DNA of 64,000 nucleotides from Cellulomonas aerilata. GTDB taxonomy: Bacteria > Actinomycetota > Actinomycetes > Actinomycetales > Cellulomonadaceae. Position 1 is the first letter of the stretch. Each line of letters opens with the position of its first letter. Positions 46,082-60,061 of this stretch are shown here, piece after piece. Where the stretch lies: contig NZ_BJYY01000001.1 of the NCBI RefSeq assembly GCF_007991755.1, forward strand, positions 620,001-684,000, in the 5' to 3' direction. The notes beneath the pieces are model-generated. The model worked only from the letters and a program-made list of their open reading frames with translations, did not search any database and had not been told where the DNA came from. Both the position numbers and the translations under genes were made by a program.

Positions 46082-47332
46082 CTAGGAGGCCTCGCCCAGC
46101 AGCCGCTGGATGCGGCCGACGCCCTCGGCGAGGTCCTCGTCGCCCAGGGCGTAGGACAGTCGCAGGAACCCGCTCGGCCCGAACGCCTCGCCGGGGACGA
46201 CGGCGACCTCGGCGTGCTCGAGCACCAGCGCCGCCAGCTCGGCGGACGTCGTGGGCGTGGTCCCGCGGATCGTGCGGCCCAGCACGCCCTCGACGCTCGG
46301 GTAGGCGTAGAACGCGCCCTGCGGGGTGGGGCACACGACGCCGTCGATCGCCGACAGCATCTCGACCATGGTGCGCCGCCGCCGGTCGAAGGCGGCGCGC
46401 ATGGCGTCCACCGCCGACAGGTCGCCGGTCAGCGCCGCGATCGCGGCGCGCTGGGAGACGTTGGCGACGTTCGACGTCAGGTGCGACTGGAGGTTGGTGG
46501 CGGCCTTGGTGACGTCGGCCGGCGAGATCATCCAGCCCACCCGCCACCCGGTCATCGCGTACGTCTTGGCGACGCCGTTGAGCACGATCGTGGTGTCGGC
46601 GAGCTCGGGGACCGCACGCAGGATCGGGGTGAACACCGTGTCGTCGTAGGTCAGGTGCTCGTAGATCTCGTCGGTGAGGACCCAGATGCCGTGCTCGTGC
46701 GCCCACCGGCCGATCTCCGCCGTCTGCTCCGGGGAGTACACCGCGCCGGTCGGGTTGGACGGCGAGCAGAACAGGAGCGCCTTCGTGCGCTCGGTCCGGG
46801 CCGCCTCCAGCTGCTCCACGGTCACCAGGTAGCCCTGGTCGACGCCGGCGAACACCTCGACCGGCACTCCGCCGGCCAGCCGGATGGCCTCGGGGTAGGT
46901 GGTCCAGTAGGGCGCGGGCAGCAGCACCTCGTCGCCGGGGTCCACCACCGCGGCGAACGCCTGGTAGACGGCCTGCTTGCCGCCGTTGGTCACCAGCACC
47001 TGGCCCGGCGAGACCTCGTAGCCCGAGTCGCGCAGCGTCTTGGCGGCGATCGCCTCGCGCAGCGCGGGCAGGCCGGCCGCGGGGGAGTAGCGGTGGTTCG
47101 CGGGGTCCCGGGTGGCCGCGGCGGCGGCCTCCACGATGTACTCCGGGGTCGGGAAGTCCGGCTCGCCCGCGCCGAAGCCGATGACCGGCCGGCCGGCCGC
47201 CTTGAGGGCCTTCGCCTGGGCGTCGACGGCGAGCGTCGCGGACTCGGCGATCGCGGCGAGCCGTGCGGAGACCCGCCGGCTGGACGGGGGCACGGGGGCG
47301 GTGGCGGGTGTGTTCACGGTCACGTCGGCCAT
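46082..47332 (-). CDS. Pyridoxal-phosphate aminotransferase, aspartate aminotransferase-like
   Basis: 416-residue fold-type I enzyme of the aspartate aminotransferase Ib group. Signature [10 protein letters not shown] near the N-terminus, [22 protein letters not shown], and [14 protein letters not shown] with the PLP-binding Lys. The frame is open to 47359. The ATG at 47332 is chosen from homology; no good Shine-Dalgarno stands in front, so it may be translated from a leaderless mRNA. Most such proteins are annotated aspartate aminotransferase; other acceptors are possible. Confidence 0.9.
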   Translation of the reverse strand: MADVTVNTPATAPVPPSSRRVSARLAAIAESATLAVDAQAKALKAAGRPVIGFGAGEPDFPTPEYIVEAAAAATRDPANHRYSPAAGLPALREAIAAKTLRDSGYEVSPGQVLVTNGGKQAVYQAFAAVVDPGDEVLLPAPYWTTYPEAIRLAGGVPVEVFAGVDQGYLVTVEQLEAARTERTKALLFCSPSNPTGAVYSPEQTAEIGRWAHEHGIWVLTDEIYEHLTYDDTVFTPILRAVPELADTTIVLNGVAKTYAMTGWRVGWMISPADVTKAATNLQSHLTSNVANVSQRAAIAALTGDLSAVDAMRAAFDRRRRTMVEMLSAIDGVVCPTPQGAFYAYPSVEGVLGRTIRGTTPTTSAELAALVLEHAEVAVVPGEAFGPSGFLRLSYALGDEDLAEGVGRIQRLLGEAS

Positions 47333-47349
47333 CTTGGCACGTCGGTCTG

Positions 47350-47379
47350 TTCGACCCACGCCGGTCCCTCGCGTACAGT
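47350..47379 (+). promoter_or_regulatory. Candidate promoter of tRNA-Trp - secE - nusG
   Basis: TTCGAC, 18-base spacer, TACAGT. The next plus-strand gene is tRNA-Trp at 47469. The same -10 sequence occurs in the L10 operon promoter. Confidence 0.5.
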
Positions 47380-47468
47380 GGATCCCCGGTGGTTGACGTC
47401 CGCCATGATCGGTCGTGCCCCGACGCTCCAGTCCGGGTCCGGCCGCAGGCGGCGGGCGGAGTCACCGA

Positions 47469-47541
47469 AGGGCAGTGGCGCAATTGGTAGCGCACCGGTC
47501 TCCAAAACCGGCGGTTGCGAGTTCGAGTCTCGCCTGCCCTG
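47469..47541 (+). tRNA. tRNA-Trp (CCA)
   Basis: Acceptor AGGGCAG (47469-47475) pairs with CTGCCCT (47534-47540), discriminator G. Anticodon stem CCGGT/ACCGG encloses CTCCAAA, anticodon CCA. Precedes secE, the classic bacterial arrangement. Confidence 0.97.
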
Positions 47542-47556
47542 CGCACACCGGCCGCC

Positions 47557-47582
47557 GGGCCGACCCTCTCCGGGGTCGGCCC
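47557..47582 (+). terminator. Hairpin between tRNA-Trp and secE
   Basis: 10-bp stem GGGCCGACCC / GGGTCGGCCC with a 6-base loop. It may separate the tRNA from the secE message by termination or processing. Confidence 0.5.
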
Positions 47583-47663
47583 GGGTGGCCGGCGCCCGAG
47601 CAGCCCGGTCGGGCAGCACCGTCGGGCAGCACCGACCGACCTCTCGAGACGTAGGGACAGACT

Positions 47664-47957
47664 GTGAGCGATTCCGCACCCGCTGCGGCATCCGGCGCCG
47701 GCGGCGCGGCCGCCGACGGTCCGCGGCCTGCCCGCAGCGCGTCGGACCAGGACGCGCCCAAGCGCGGCCTGTTCGCCCGGATCGCGCTGTTCGTCCGTCA
47801 GGTCGTCGCGGAGCTCAAGAAGGTCGTCCGGCCCACCCGGTCCGAGCTGATCACCTACACCTCGGTGGTGCTGGTCTTCGTGCTCGTGGTGATGGCCTTC
47901 GTCACGGTGCTGGACCTGGGCATCGGCCAGGTCACGCTGTGGGTCTTCGGCGACTGA
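47664..47957 (+). CDS. secE: Preprotein translocase subunit SecE
   Basis: 97-residue small subunit of the SecYEG channel. The N-terminal half is Ala/Pro-rich and cytosolic; residues ~36-60 contain the conserved amphipathic RIALFVRQVVAELKKVVRPTR, followed by one transmembrane helix (YTSVVLVFVLVVMAFVTVL). Single-helix form, normal for actinobacteria. GTG start. nusG follows after 90 bases. Confidence 0.96.
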   Translation: MSDSAPAAASGAGGAAADGPRPARSASDQDAPKRGLFARIALFVRQVVAELKKVVRPTRSELITYTSVVLVFVLVVMAFVTVLDLGIGQVTLWVFGD

Positions 47958-48047
47958 CGCCACCGGCGGTCGTCCGCCGATGCGGTCGCGCGGTCGAGCC
48001 GCGCACGAGTACGCCAGTGATGGTCATCTGAGAAAGCAGGTCAGGAC

Positions 48048-48866
48048 GTGTCCCAGGAGTCGCAGGAGCAGACCGTCGGCACCCCGGCCGAGGTGGAGCT
48101 CGAGGACGCCCTCGCCTCGGTCGGTGCCATCGAGCAGGCCCACACCACCGACGAGGTGGACGCCGACGACGCGACGCCGTCCGCCGACGCCACGGACGAC
48201 GTCGCGCCGTCCACCGACGCGGTGGACGTGCCGGCCGACGACGACACCGTCGAGGAGGAGCCTGCCGAGGTCGACCCCATCGACCAGTTCAAGGCCGACC
48301 TGCGCCGCCAGCCCGGCGACTGGTTCGTCATCCACTCGTACGCGGGGTACGAGAACCGGGTGAAGACCAACCTGGAGAACCGGATCCAGAGCCTGAACAT
48401 GGAGGACTACATCCACCAGGTGGAGGTCCCCATGGAGGAGGTCACGGAGATCAAGAACGCGCAGCGCAAGATCGTGCGCCGCGTCCGGATCCCCGGCTAC
48501 GTCCTGGTGCGCATGGACCTGACCGACGAGTCGTGGGGCGCCGTCCGGCACACCCCGGGCGTCACCGGCTTCGTGGGCCACACCCACCAGCCCGTGCCGC
48601 TGACCCTCGACGAGGTGTTCTCGATGCTCGCCCCGACGCTCGCGCCCAAGGCCCCCGCGGCCGGTGGCGGTCAGCGTCCGGCGGCCGAGATCAAGGTCGA
48701 CTTCACCGTGGGCGAGTCCGTCACGGTCACCGACGGGCCGTTCGACACGCTGCCGGCCACGATCTCCGAGATCAACGCCGAGAGCCAGAAGCTCAAGGTC
48801 CTCGTCTCCATCTTCGGCCGGGAGACCCCGGTCGAGCTGTCGTTCGGCCAGGTCGCCAAGATCTGA
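48048..48866 (+). CDS. nusG: Transcription termination/antitermination factor NusG
   Basis: 272 residues, longer than the ~180 of E. coli because of an acidic N-terminal extension of about 80 residues (Asp/Glu/Ala/Thr-rich), usual in actinobacteria. NGN domain [19 protein letters not shown] and [19 protein letters not shown], and KOW domain [19 protein letters not shown]. It binds RNA polymerase and, in many bacteria, Rho or ribosomes. GTG start; rplK begins 82 bases later. Confidence 0.96.
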   Translation: MSQESQEQTVGTPAEVELEDALASVGAIEQAHTTDEVDADDATPSADATDDVAPSTDAVDVPADDDTVEEEPAEVDPIDQFKADLRRQPGDWFVIHSYAGYENRVKTNLENRIQSLNMEDYIHQVEVPMEEVTEIKNAQRKIVRRVRIPGYVLVRMDLTDESWGAVRHTPGVTGFVGHTHQPVPLTLDEVFSMLAPTLAPKAPAAGGGQRPAAEIKVDFTVGESVTVTDGPFDTLPATISEINAESQKLKVLVSIFGRETPVELSFGQVAKI

Positions 48867-48947
48867 CCTCGCCCCACCGGCGGCAGCAGCACTGCAACCG
48901 GGTCATCGCCCACGGCGTAGGCCCACCACACAGAAACGGAAGGCATC

Positions 48948-49379
48948 ATGCCCCCCAAGAAGAAGGTCACCGGCCTGATCAAGCTCCAGATCAAGGCCGG
49001 GGCCGCCACGCCGGCGCCGCCGATCGGTCCTGCCCTGGGCCAGCACGGCGTCAACATCATGGAGTTCTGCAAGGCGTACAACGCGGCCACCGAGGCCCAG
49101 CGTGGCGACGTGATCCCGGTGGAGATCACGGTCTACGAGGACCGCTCCTTCACCTTCATCACGAAGACCCCGCCGGCTGCGGAGCTCATCAAGAAGGCCG
49201 CCGGCGTCGCCAAGGGCTCGCCGACCCCGCACACCACCAAGGTCGGGACGCTGTCCGCCGACCAGGTGCGCACGATCGCCTCGACCAAGCTCGAGGACCT
49301 CAACGCGAACGACCTCGCCGCCGCTGAGAAGATCATCGCCGGCACCGCCCGCTCCATGGGCATCAAGGTCGAGGGCTGA
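48948..49379 (+). CDS. rplK: 50S ribosomal protein L11
   Basis: 143 residues: N-terminal [20 protein letters not shown] (proline-rich thiostrepton-site loop), C-terminal RNA-binding domain ending in [19 protein letters not shown]. Part of the factor-binding stalk base. ATG start, 73 bases ahead of rplA. Confidence 0.97.
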   Translation: MPPKKKVTGLIKLQIKAGAATPAPPIGPALGQHGVNIMEFCKAYNAATEAQRGDVIPVEITVYEDRSFTFITKTPPAAELIKKAAGVAKGSPTPHTTKVGTLSADQVRTIASTKLEDLNANDLAAAEKIIAGTARSMGIKVEG

Positions 49380-49452
49380 CCCAGCCCGACCGCAGTGGGA
49401 GGGCCGCGCTGGCCCGCACCACGACTGCTGACACACGAGAGAGAGCAAGCAG

Positions 49453-50175
49453 ATGACGAAGCGCAGCAAGGCCTACACGGCCGCCGCCGAGAAGATCGAG
49501 AAGGACCACCAGTACGCCCCGCTGGAGGCCATCCGGCTGGCGAAGGACACCTCCGTGGCGAAGTTCGACGCCACCGTCGAGGTCGCCTTCCGCCTGGGTG
49601 TCGACCCGCGCAAGGCGGACCAGATGGTCCGTGGCACGGTCAACCTCCCGCACGGCACCGGCAAGACCGCCCGCGTCCTGGTCTTCGCGACCGGTCCGCG
49701 CGCGGAGCAGGCCATCGCCGCGGGCGCCGACGAGGTCGGCGGCGACGAGCTGATCGAGAAGGTCGCGGGCGGGTACACCGACTTCGACGCCGCGGTCGCG
49801 ACCCCGGACCTCATGGGCAAGGTCGGTCGCCTGGGCAAGGTGCTGGGCCCGCGCGGTCTCATGCCGAACCCGAAGACCGGGACCGTGACGATGGACGTGG
49901 CCAAGGCCGTGTCCGACATCAAGGGCGGCAAGATCGAGTTCCGCGTCGACAAGCACTCCAACCTCCACTTCATCATCGGCAAGACGTCGTTCTCCGACGT
50001 CCAGCTCGTGGAGAACTACGCCGCGGCGCTCGACGAGGTCCTGCGTCTGAAGCCGGCCGCCTCCAAGGGCCGCTACATCAGCAAGGCCGTCGTGACCACG
50101 ACGAACGGCCCCGGGATCCTGCTCGACCAGAGCAAGACCCGGAACCTCACCGAGGAGGACGCGGACGCCGCCTGA
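49453..50175 (+). CDS. rplA: 50S ribosomal protein L1
   Basis: 240 residues, two-domain protein of the L1 stalk. Recognised by [20 protein letters not shown], the L1 signature, and [14 protein letters not shown] near the end. In many bacteria it represses its own operon with L11. ATG start with GAGAGAG upstream. A strong terminator lies 28 bases after the stop. Confidence 0.97.
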   Translation: MTKRSKAYTAAAEKIEKDHQYAPLEAIRLAKDTSVAKFDATVEVAFRLGVDPRKADQMVRGTVNLPHGTGKTARVLVFATGPRAEQAIAAGADEVGGDELIEKVAGGYTDFDAAVATPDLMGKVGRLGKVLGPRGLMPNPKTGTVTMDVAKAVSDIKGGKIEFRVDKHSNLHFIIGKTSFSDVQLVENYAAALDEVLRLKPAASKGRYISKAVVTTTNGPGILLDQSKTRNLTEEDADAA

Positions 50176-50202
50176 CGTCCGCTCCACCCGGCACGGTCCG
50201 CA

Positions 50203-50230
50203 GGGCCCGGCAGCTTCGGCTGCCGGGCCC
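50203..50230 (+). terminator. Terminator of the rplK-rplA operon
   Basis: Perfect 12-bp stem GGGCCCGGCAGC / GCTGCCGGGCCC with a TTCG tetraloop, followed by TTCGCCTTCC. It cleanly separates the L11/L1 operon from the L10/L12 operon. Confidence 0.9.
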
Positions 50231-50426
50231 TTCGCCTTCCGTCCGCCGTCCCGCTCCCGCACCGCCCCCTCCCGTCGAGTGCGACCTTCCGTACCGTTCC
50301 CGGCCCACGACGCGTCCACGACGTCGCACTCGGTGGGACCGGACGCGGGACGCGGTGGAACGGCGGGGCCGCGGCACGCCGCGGCGCGGGCCGGGTGTGA
50401 CGTGCGCCGGTGCGGCCACGACGGAT

Positions 50427-50455
50427 TTGGTCGCCCGGCCGGCGTCACGTACAGT
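50427..50455 (+). promoter_or_regulatory. Promoter of the rplJ-rplL operon
   Basis: TTGGTC, 17-base spacer, TACAGT; the only good match in the 476-base gap between rplA and rplJ. It leaves a leader of ~190 bases before rplJ. The bases between the rplA terminator and this site (50231-50426) show no other feature. Confidence 0.7.
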
Positions 50456-50651
50456 CGTCCCTGCCCAAGACCGCCGGTCGTCGGCTGCCCCTCACCGGGT
50501 GGCTCACCGAAGTCCCGCAGCAGCGGAGGCCAGCGCAGGTGTGAGCTCTTCCTCCGCATGCATCGCGTGCGTCCGAGCCCCGCGCCTGCGCGGGGCTCTT
50601 CGTCGTTCCGGGGCCCGGACGACCGGTGGCACCACCACCGGAAGGATTGCC
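50456..50651 (+). promoter_or_regulatory. L10 leader with attenuator-like hairpin
   Basis: The leader of rplJ. It contains a 10-bp hairpin GAGCCCCGCG / CGCGGGGCTC with loop CCTG at 50575-50598, followed by TTCGTCGTT. Ribosomal protein L10 (as L10-L12 complex) is known to bind such leaders and repress its own synthesis. A short AG-rich segment before the hairpin could be the L10 contact. The rplJ RBS GGAAGGA is at the end. Confidence 0.65.
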
Positions 50652-51182
50652 ATGGCGAGGCCGGACAAGGCAGCCGCAGTCGCCGAGCTCACGGACCAGT
50701 TCCGCGACTCCAACGCTGCCGTGCTGACCGAGTACCGCGGGCTCACCGTCGCCCAGCTCAAGCAGCTGCGGCGCGCGCTCAGCGGCAACGCAACCTACGC
50801 CGTGGTGAAGAACACGCTGACCTCCATCGCGGCCAAGCAGGCAGGGGTGCCCGTCGACGACGCGCACCTGGCCGGCCCCTCCGCGATTGCCTTCGTCACC
50901 GGTGACCCGGTCGAGGCTGCCAAGGGTCTGCGTGACTTCGCCAGGGCGAACCCCGCGCTGGTCATCAAGGGGGGCGTCCTCGAGGGACGTGCCCTGACCG
51001 CCGAGGACATCACCAAGCTCGCGGACCTCGAGTCCCGTGAGGTCCTGCTGGCCAAGACGGCCGGCGTGCTCAAGGCGACGCTGTTCCAGGCGGCGTACCT
51101 GTTCACGGCGCCCGCGGCCCAGGCCGTGCGCACCGTCGAGGCCCTGCGCGAGAAGCAGGCCTCTGCCGAGACCGCTGCCTGA
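50652..51182 (+). CDS. rplJ: 50S ribosomal protein L10
   Basis: 176 residues, stalk protein that carries the L12 dimers. The N-terminal RNA-binding part holds [19 protein letters not shown] and YAVVKNTL; helix 8 at the C-terminus ([18 protein letters not shown]) binds L12. ATG 7 bases after GGAAGGA. Confidence 0.97.
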   Translation: MARPDKAAAVAELTDQFRDSNAAVLTEYRGLTVAQLKQLRRALSGNATYAVVKNTLTSIAAKQAGVPVDDAHLAGPSAIAFVTGDPVEAAKGLRDFARANPALVIKGGVLEGRALTAEDITKLADLESREVLLAKTAGVLKATLFQAAYLFTAPAAQAVRTVEALREKQASAETAA

Positions 51183-51264
51183 GCCGACCCGGCTCGCGCA
51201 CACCCCACCCCAGCATCCGCGTGACCCGTCCGGGCCCGCGGGACAGAACGGAAGGAACGCCACC

Positions 51265-51654
51265 ATGGCGAAGCTCAGCACCGACGAGCTCATCAGCGCT
51301 TTCAAGGAGCTCACGCTCATCGAGCTCTCCGAGTTCGTGAAGGCGTTCGAGGAGACCTTCGAGGTCACCGCCGCCGCCCCCGTCGCCGTGGCCGCCGGCC
51401 CCGCCGCCGGTGGCGGTGCGGCCGAGCCCGAGGTCGAGGAGAAGACGGAGTTCGACGTCGTCCTCGAGGCCGCCGGCGAGAAGAAGATCCAGGTCATCAA
51501 GGAGGTGCGCGCGCTCACGTCCCTGGGCCTCAAGGAGGCCAAGGACCTGGTCGACGGTGCCCCCAAGGCCGTCCTGGAGGGTGTCAACAAGGAGGCCGCT
51601 GACAAGGCCGTCGCCGCGCTCGAGGGTGCCGGCGCCACCGTCACCGTCAAGTGA
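51265..51654 (+). CDS. rplL: 50S ribosomal protein L7/L12
   Basis: 129 residues. N-terminal dimerisation region [20 protein letters not shown], Ala/Gly-rich hinge, and C-terminal factor-binding domain [20 protein letters not shown]. Same operon as rplJ, 82 bases later; GGAAGG before ATG. Confidence 0.97.
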   Translation: MAKLSTDELISAFKELTLIELSEFVKAFEETFEVTAAAPVAVAAGPAAGGGAAEPEVEEKTEFDVVLEAAGEKKIQVIKEVRALTSLGLKEAKDLVDGAPKAVLEGVNKEAADKAVAALEGAGATVTVK

Positions 51655-51711
51655 CCCCTGCCCTTCGGGGCACCCCGTCGCCCCGCGTCTGACGCGGAGT
51701 CCACGGATCTC

Positions 51712-51744
51712 GAGGCCCGCACCCCGTCACGGGGTGCGGGCCTC
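51712..51744 (+). terminator. Terminator of the rplJ-rplL operon
   Basis: Perfect 15-bp stem GAGGCCCGCACCCCG / CGGGGTGCGGGCCTC with a 3-base TCA loop, 57 bases after the rplL stop. It separates rplJL from rpoBC. Confidence 0.9.
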
Positions 51745-51979
51745 GTGCGTCCGGCGCGACTCGTGCGTGCGTCGGGCCGTGTACTGCGGCGGGCGGGCTG
51801 CGCGCCGGGCCCGGGCGGGCCACCGTGGCGAGCGGGCGACGGGGGAGAGGGGCCGGCCCGACAGGGGGACGACGGCGGCCGGCGGCGACGACGTCGCGGC
51901 GCCGGCTGTGGCCCCCATCACTGCGGCGGGGCAGGGTACGGGACGCAGGGCCTGCGAGGGAAGCCCCCGTGCCCAGGAT

Positions 51980-52010
51980 GGTGGACAGGGTCCACCGGGT
52001 GGTCTAGGCT
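51980..52010 (+). promoter_or_regulatory. Promoter of rpoBC with inverted repeat over the -35
   Basis: TGGACA (51982-51987), 17-base spacer, TAGGCT (52005-52010). GGTGGA and TCCACC (51980-51996) form an inverted repeat that covers the -35, a possible regulator site. Confidence 0.6.
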
Positions 52011-52154
52011 AGCGCTTTGCGCAGGCCTGTGCCCGCTACCCCGTATAACCCGACCGTCCATCGTCGCAAGTGCGACGTGCGACGGCCTGCGGCCGGGGGG
52101 TCGCGAACCGCCGGGCAGCGCAGCGTGCACACGATCCGCAGGGAAGGACCCCTC

Positions 52155-55661
<3,507 letters not shown>

Positions 55662-55783
55662 CGTCGCGCCCCCGGCCCGCCACCGCCTCGCGGAGCGGGC
55701 CGGGGCCGGCACCCCTTCTGTAGTTCCTCCATCACCGCTGGGCGCCCGTCGGGTGCCCGGCAAGCGAAGGAAGTAGGACCCCC

Positions 55784-58700
55784 TTGCTCGACGTCAACGT
55801 CTTCGATGAGCTGCGTATCGGACTCGCCACGGCTGAGGACATCCGCGCCTGGTCGCACGGCGAGGTCAAGAAGCCCGAGACCATCAACTACCGCACCCTC
55901 AAGCCGGAGAAGGACGGGCTCTTCTGCGAGAAGATCTTCGGCCCCACCCGGGACTGGGAGTGCTACTGCGGCAAGTACAAGCGCGTGCGCTTCAAGGGCA
56001 TCATCTGCGAGCGCTGCGGCGTCGAGGTGACCCGCTCCAAGGTCCGCCGTGAGCGCATGGGCCACATCGAGCTCGCCGCCCCGGTGACCCACATCTGGTT
56101 CTTCAAGGGCGTGCCCTCGCGCCTGGGCTACCTGCTGGACCTCGCGCCGAAGGACCTCGAGAAGGTCATCTACTTCGCCGCGTACATGATCACGTCGGTC
56201 GACGACGCCGGTCGCCAGGAGGACCTGCCCAACCTCCAGAACGAGATCGACCTGGAGAAGAAGGAGATCGCGGACCGCCGCGACAACGAGATCAACACCC
56301 GCGCCCAGAAGCTCGAGGCCGACCTGGCCGAGCTCGAGGCCGAGGGTGCCCGGTCCGACGCGCGCCGCAAGGTGCGCGACTCCGCCGAGCGCGAGATGGC
56401 GCAGATCCGCAAGCGTGCCGACGCCGAGCTCGAGCGCCTGGACACGGTGTGGGACCGCTTCAAGAACCTCAAGGTCGCCGACCTCGAGGGCGACGAGATG
56501 CTGTACCGCCAGCTCAACGACCGGTACGGCAACTACTTCGAGGGCTCGATGGGCGCCGCGGCGATCCAGAAGCGCCTGCAGGCCTTCGACCTCGAGGCGG
56601 AGTCCGACTCGCTGCGGGACACGATCAAGAACGGCAAGGGCCAGCGCAAGACGCGTGCGCTCAAGCGGCTCAAGGTCGTCAACGCGTTCCTCACCACGAG
56701 CAACTCGCCCGAGGGCATGGTCCTGGACGCCGTCCCGGTCATCCCGCCGGACCTGCGCCCGATGGTCCAGCTCGACGGTGGCCGCTTCGCCACCTCGGAC
56801 CTGAACGACCTGTACCGCCGCGTGATCAACCGGAACAACCGCCTCAAGCGCCTGCTCGACCTGGGTGCTCCGGAGATCATCGTCAACAACGAGAAGCGCA
56901 TGCTCCAGGAGGCCGTCGACGCGCTGTTCGACAACGGCCGCCGTGGGCGTCCGGTGACCGGCCCGGGCAACCGCCCGCTGAAGTCGATCTCCGACATGCT
57001 CAAGGGCAAGCAGGGCCGGTTCCGCCAGAACCTGCTCGGCAAGCGCGTGGACTACTCGGGTCGTTCCGTCATCGTCGTGGGCCCGCAGCTCAAGCTGCAC
57101 CAGTGCGGTCTGCCCAAGCAGATGGCGCTCGAGCTCTTCAAGCCGTTCGTCATGAAGCGGCTCGTGGACCTCAACCACGCGCAGAACATCAAGTCGGCCA
57201 AGCGCATGGTCGAGCGCGCCCGTCCGGTGGTCTGGGACGTCCTCGAAGAGGTCATCACCGAGCACCCCGTGCTGCTCAACCGTGCGCCCACGCTGCACCG
57301 CCTGGGCATCCAGGCCTTCGAGCCCCAGCTGGTCGAGGGCAAGGCGATCCACCTGCACCCGCTCGTCTGCGCCGCGTTCAACGCGGACTTCGACGGCGAC
57401 CAGATGGCCGTCCACCTGCCGCTGAGCGCGGAGGCCCAGGCCGAGGCCCGGATCCTCATGCTCTCGAGCAACAACATCCTCAAGCCGTCCGACGGCCGAC
57501 CGGTGACCATGCCGTCGCAGGACATGATCATCGGCCTGTACCACCTGACGTCGGACAAGCCGGCCGAGGACGCCAAGGGCTCCGGTCGCCTGTTCAGCTC
57601 GGTCTCCGAGGCGATCATGGCCTTCGACGCCGGTGACCTGGACCTCAACGCGGTCGTGCGGATCCGCATGGAGGACCTCGTCGCCCCGACGGCGGAGACC
57701 CTCCCCGAGGGCTGGAGCGAGGGCGACGCGATCGTCTTCGAGACGACCCTGGGCCGTGCCCTGTTCAACGAGCTGCTGCCCGTGGACTACCCGTACGAGA
57801 ACGGCGTCGTCGACAAGAAGCGCCTCTCGGTCATCGTCAACGACCTGGCCGAGCGGTACCCCAAGGTCGAGGTCGCGGCGAGCCTGGACGCCCTGAAGGA
57901 GGCCGGCTTCCGCTGGGCCACCCGCTCGGGCGTCACGATCGCCATCTCCGACGTCGCCACGCCGGCGGCCAAGGCGCAGATCCTCGAGGACCACGAGGGG
58001 CGCGCGGCGAAGATCCAGTCCCAGTACGAGAAGGGCCTGATCACCGACGACGAGCGCCGTCAGGAGCTCATCGAGATCTGGACCCAGGCCACCGACAAGG
58101 TCGCCGAGGCCATGCGGGAGAACTTCCCGGCCCGCAACACCGTCTACCGGATGGTCGGCTCGGGTGCCCGTGGGAACTGGATGCAGGTCCGTCAGATCGC
58201 CGGCATGCGCGGCCTCGTGGCGAACCCGAAGGGCGAGATCATCCCGCGCCCGATCAAGTCCAACTACCGCGAGGGCCTGTCGGTCCTGGAGTACTTCATC
58301 GCCTCGCACGGTGCCCGCAAGGGTCTGGCGGACACCGCTCTGCGGACCGCCGACTCCGGGTACCTCACGCGTCGTCTGGTGGACGTCTCCCAGGACGTCA
58401 TCGTCCGCGAGGAGGACTGCGGGACCGAGCGCGGGCTGGTCATGCCGGTCGGCGTCGCGGGTCCCGACGGGGCGCTGCGTCGCCACGACAAGGTCGAGAC
58501 GAGCGTCTACTCCCGGACGCTGGCCACGACGGTCGACGTCGACGGCGCCCAGCTGGGCGTGGCGGGCGAGGACATCGGTGACGTGCTCATCGACGCCCTG
58601 CTCGAGGCCGGCGTCACCGAGCTCAAGGTCCGCTCCGTGCTGACCTGCGAGTCCCGGGTCGGCACCTGCGCCAAGTGCTACGGCCGCTCGCTGGCCACCG

Positions 58701-59662
58701 GCAAGCTCGTCGACATCGGCGAGGCCGTCGGCATCATCGCGGCCCAGTCGATCGGTGAGCCCGGCACGCAGCTGACGATGCGGACCTTCCACACCGGTGG
58801 TGTGGCCTCGGCGGACGACATCACCCAGGGTCTGCCCCGTATCCAGGAGCTCTTCGAGGCCCGCACCCCCAAGGGTGAGGGACCGATCGCGGAGTTCACG
58901 GGCCGGATCACGATCGACGAGGCCGAGCGCACGCGCCGGATCGTCCTGACGCCGGACGACGGCTCGGAGGAGATCGCCTACCCGATCACCAAGCGGTCGC
59001 GTCTGCTCGTCGCGGACGGCCAGCACGTCGAGGTCGGCACCCAGCTCGTCCAGGGCGCCGTCGACCCGAAGAAGGTGCTGCGCATCCTCGGCCCGCGCGC
59101 GACGCAGAAGCACCTGGTGGACGAGGTCCACCAGGTCTACCGCTCGCAGGGTGTGGACATCCACGACAAGCACATCGAGGTCATCGTGCGGCAGATGCTG
59201 CGTCGCGTGACCGTGCTGGACTCGGGTGACACCGACCTGCTCCCCGGTGAGCTGGCCGAGCGTGGCCGGTTCGAGGACGCCAACCGGCGTGCGGTCGCCG
59301 AGGGTGGCCAGCCGGCCTCGGGTCGTCCGGAGCTGATGGGCATCACGAAGGCCTCGCTCGCCACCGACTCGTGGCTCTCGGCCGCCTCCTTCCAGGAGAC
59401 GACCCGGGTGCTGACCGAGGCGGCGATGAGCGGCCGCAGCGACCCGCTGCTCGGCCTGAAGGAGAACGTCATCCTCGGCAAGCTCATCCCGGCCGGCACG
59501 GGCCTGGCCCGGTACCGCAACGTCTCGGTCGAGCCGACCGAGGCCGCGAAGGCCGAGCTGTACCCGAGCTTCGGGTACGACGAGATCGACTTCCCCGCCC
59601 TGGGCCTCGGCTCGGGCGAGGCGATCCCGCTCGAGGACCTGGACTTCGGCGACTTCCGCTGA
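55784..59662 (+). CDS. rpoC: DNA-directed RNA polymerase subunit beta'
   Basis: 1292 residues, start TTG. Zinc site 1 is C60, C62, C75, C78 (CYCGKYKRV...IICERCG). The catalytic NADFDGDQM is at 533-541. Zinc site 2 is C879, C955, C962, C965. The length is usual for actinobacteria, which lack the large insertion of enterobacteria. A ~120-residue coiled stretch rich in Lys/Glu/Arg at ~150-270 matches the actinobacterial beta' insertion region. A long hairpin terminator follows the stop. The minus strand is also open through the gene; that is a GC artefact. Confidence 0.97.
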   Translation: MLDVNVFDELRIGLATAEDIRAWSHGEVKKPETINYRTLKPEKDGLFCEKIFGPTRDWECYCGKYKRVRFKGIICERCGVEVTRSKVRRERMGHIELAAPVTHIWFFKGVPSRLGYLLDLAPKDLEKVIYFAAYMITSVDDAGRQEDLPNLQNEIDLEKKEIADRRDNEINTRAQKLEADLAELEAEGARSDARRKVRDSAEREMAQIRKRADAELERLDTVWDRFKNLKVADLEGDEMLYRQLNDRYGNYFEGSMGAAAIQKRLQAFDLEAESDSLRDTIKNGKGQRKTRALKRLKVVNAFLTTSNSPEGMVLDAVPVIPPDLRPMVQLDGGRFATSDLNDLYRRVINRNNRLKRLLDLGAPEIIVNNEKRMLQEAVDALFDNGRRGRPVTGPGNRPLKSISDMLKGKQGRFRQNLLGKRVDYSGRSVIVVGPQLKLHQCGLPKQMALELFKPFVMKRLVDLNHAQNIKSAKRMVERARPVVWDVLEEVITEHPVLLNRAPTLHRLGIQAFEPQLVEGKAIHLHPLVCAAFNADFDGDQMAVHLPLSAEAQAEARILMLSSNNILKPSDGRPVTMPSQDMIIGLYHLTSDKPAEDAKGSGRLFSSVSEAIMAFDAGDLDLNAVVRIRMEDLVAPTAETLPEGWSEGDAIVFETTLGRALFNELLPVDYPYENGVVDKKRLSVIVNDLAERYPKVEVAASLDALKEAGFRWATRSGVTIAISDVATPAAKAQILEDHEGRAAKIQSQYEKGLITDDERRQELIEIWTQATDKVAEAMRENFPARNTVYRMVGSGARGNWMQVRQIAGMRGLVANPKGEIIPRPIKSNYREGLSVLEYFIASHGARKGLADTALRTADSGYLTRRLVDVSQDVIVREEDCGTERGLVMPVGVAGPDGALRRHDKVETSVYSRTLATTVDVDGAQLGVAGEDIGDVLIDALLEAGVTELKVRSVLTCESRVGTCAKCYGRSLATGKLVDIGEAVGIIAAQSIGEPGTQLTMRTFHTGGVASADDITQGLPRIQELFEARTPKGEGPIAEFTGRITIDEAERTRRIVLTPDDGSEEIAYPITKRSRLLVADGQHVEVGTQLVQGAVDPKKVLRILGPRATQKHLVDEVHQVYRSQGVDIHDKHIEVIVRQMLRRVTVLDSGDTDLLPGELAERGRFEDANRRAVAEGGQPASGRPELMGITKASLATDSWLSAASFQETTRVLTEAAMSGRSDPLLGLKENVILGKLIPAGTGLARYRNVSVEPTEAAKAELYPSFGYDEIDFPALGLGSGEAIPLEDLDFGDFR

Positions 59663-59689
59663 CCGTCCTGTCCGGGTGACGCACCCGAC

Positions 59690-59730
59690 CGGCCCGGTCC
59701 CGGCGCCCCTGTGGCGCGGGGGCCGGGCCG
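59690..59730 (+). terminator. Terminator of the rpoBC operon
   Basis: 12-bp outer stem (CGGCCCGGTCCC with GGGGCCGGGCCG, one G-T) and an inner 5-bp stem GCGCC / GGCGC. Located 28 bases after rpoC, before the str promoter. Confidence 0.8.
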
Positions 59731-59751
59731 TGTCGGGCTGGTCACATGCCT

Positions 59752-59780
59752 TTGACCCCTTGTACGGGGCCGGGTAATGT
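59752..59780 (+). promoter_or_regulatory. Promoter of the str operon (rpsL-rpsG-fusA-tuf)
   Basis: TTGACC, 17-base spacer, TAATGT, the best promoter match in the window. It leaves a ~275-base leader before rpsL. That leader (59787-60061) has no gene; it may hold regulation, but no known motif is seen. Confidence 0.75.
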
Positions 59781-60061
59781 GGTCCACCGTGCCCGCACCG
59801 TCGGGCCCTGCGTGCATGCACCTGCGTCCGAGGCCGTCCCACGGCGGCCCGGACGGGTGCGGGTGGTCAGATCCACCGCACACACGCACCCACCATCGCT
59901 GATCTCGGTCGGTGGACGGTGCGCCGGAACCGGGCGACACGCCCGGCTGCGGGGGCGGGGCGGGACTCAAGGCCTTCCGGGCCGGCCGTCAGGTCGGTCC
60001 CACCAGATCGGACAAGGCTCCGGTCGATCAGAGATCCACATCGAACAGACACGGAGACGTA

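Larger units (their letters stand above)
51655..52154 (+). other. 500-base gap rplL-rpoB: terminator, promoter, rpoB leader
   Basis: This stretch has a 33-base terminator (51712-51744), a plausible rpoB promoter (51982-52010) and a ~140-base rpoB leader. A second -10-like TATAAC (52044-52049) has no matching -35. Between 51745 and 51979 I see only GC-rich DNA with no gene; the short frames there look like chance. Confidence 0.6.

Noticed and set aside
38353-47332. Genomic island or prophage in the murB region
   Set aside because: The LacI/MFS, GntR and metabolic genes share base composition and codon style with neighbours, and no integrase, transposase, att repeats or phage genes are seen. 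The block is unusual only by position.
51727-51921. 64-residue minus-strand frame between rplL and rpoB
   Set aside because: Low-complexity Ala/Arg/Pro product, and it overlaps the rplJL terminator; likely chance.
52017-52154. Upstream extension of rpoB to an earlier start codon at 52017
   Set aside because: The added residues do not match RpoB, and the TTG at 52155 has a good ribosome-binding site and the actinobacterial RpoB N-terminus.
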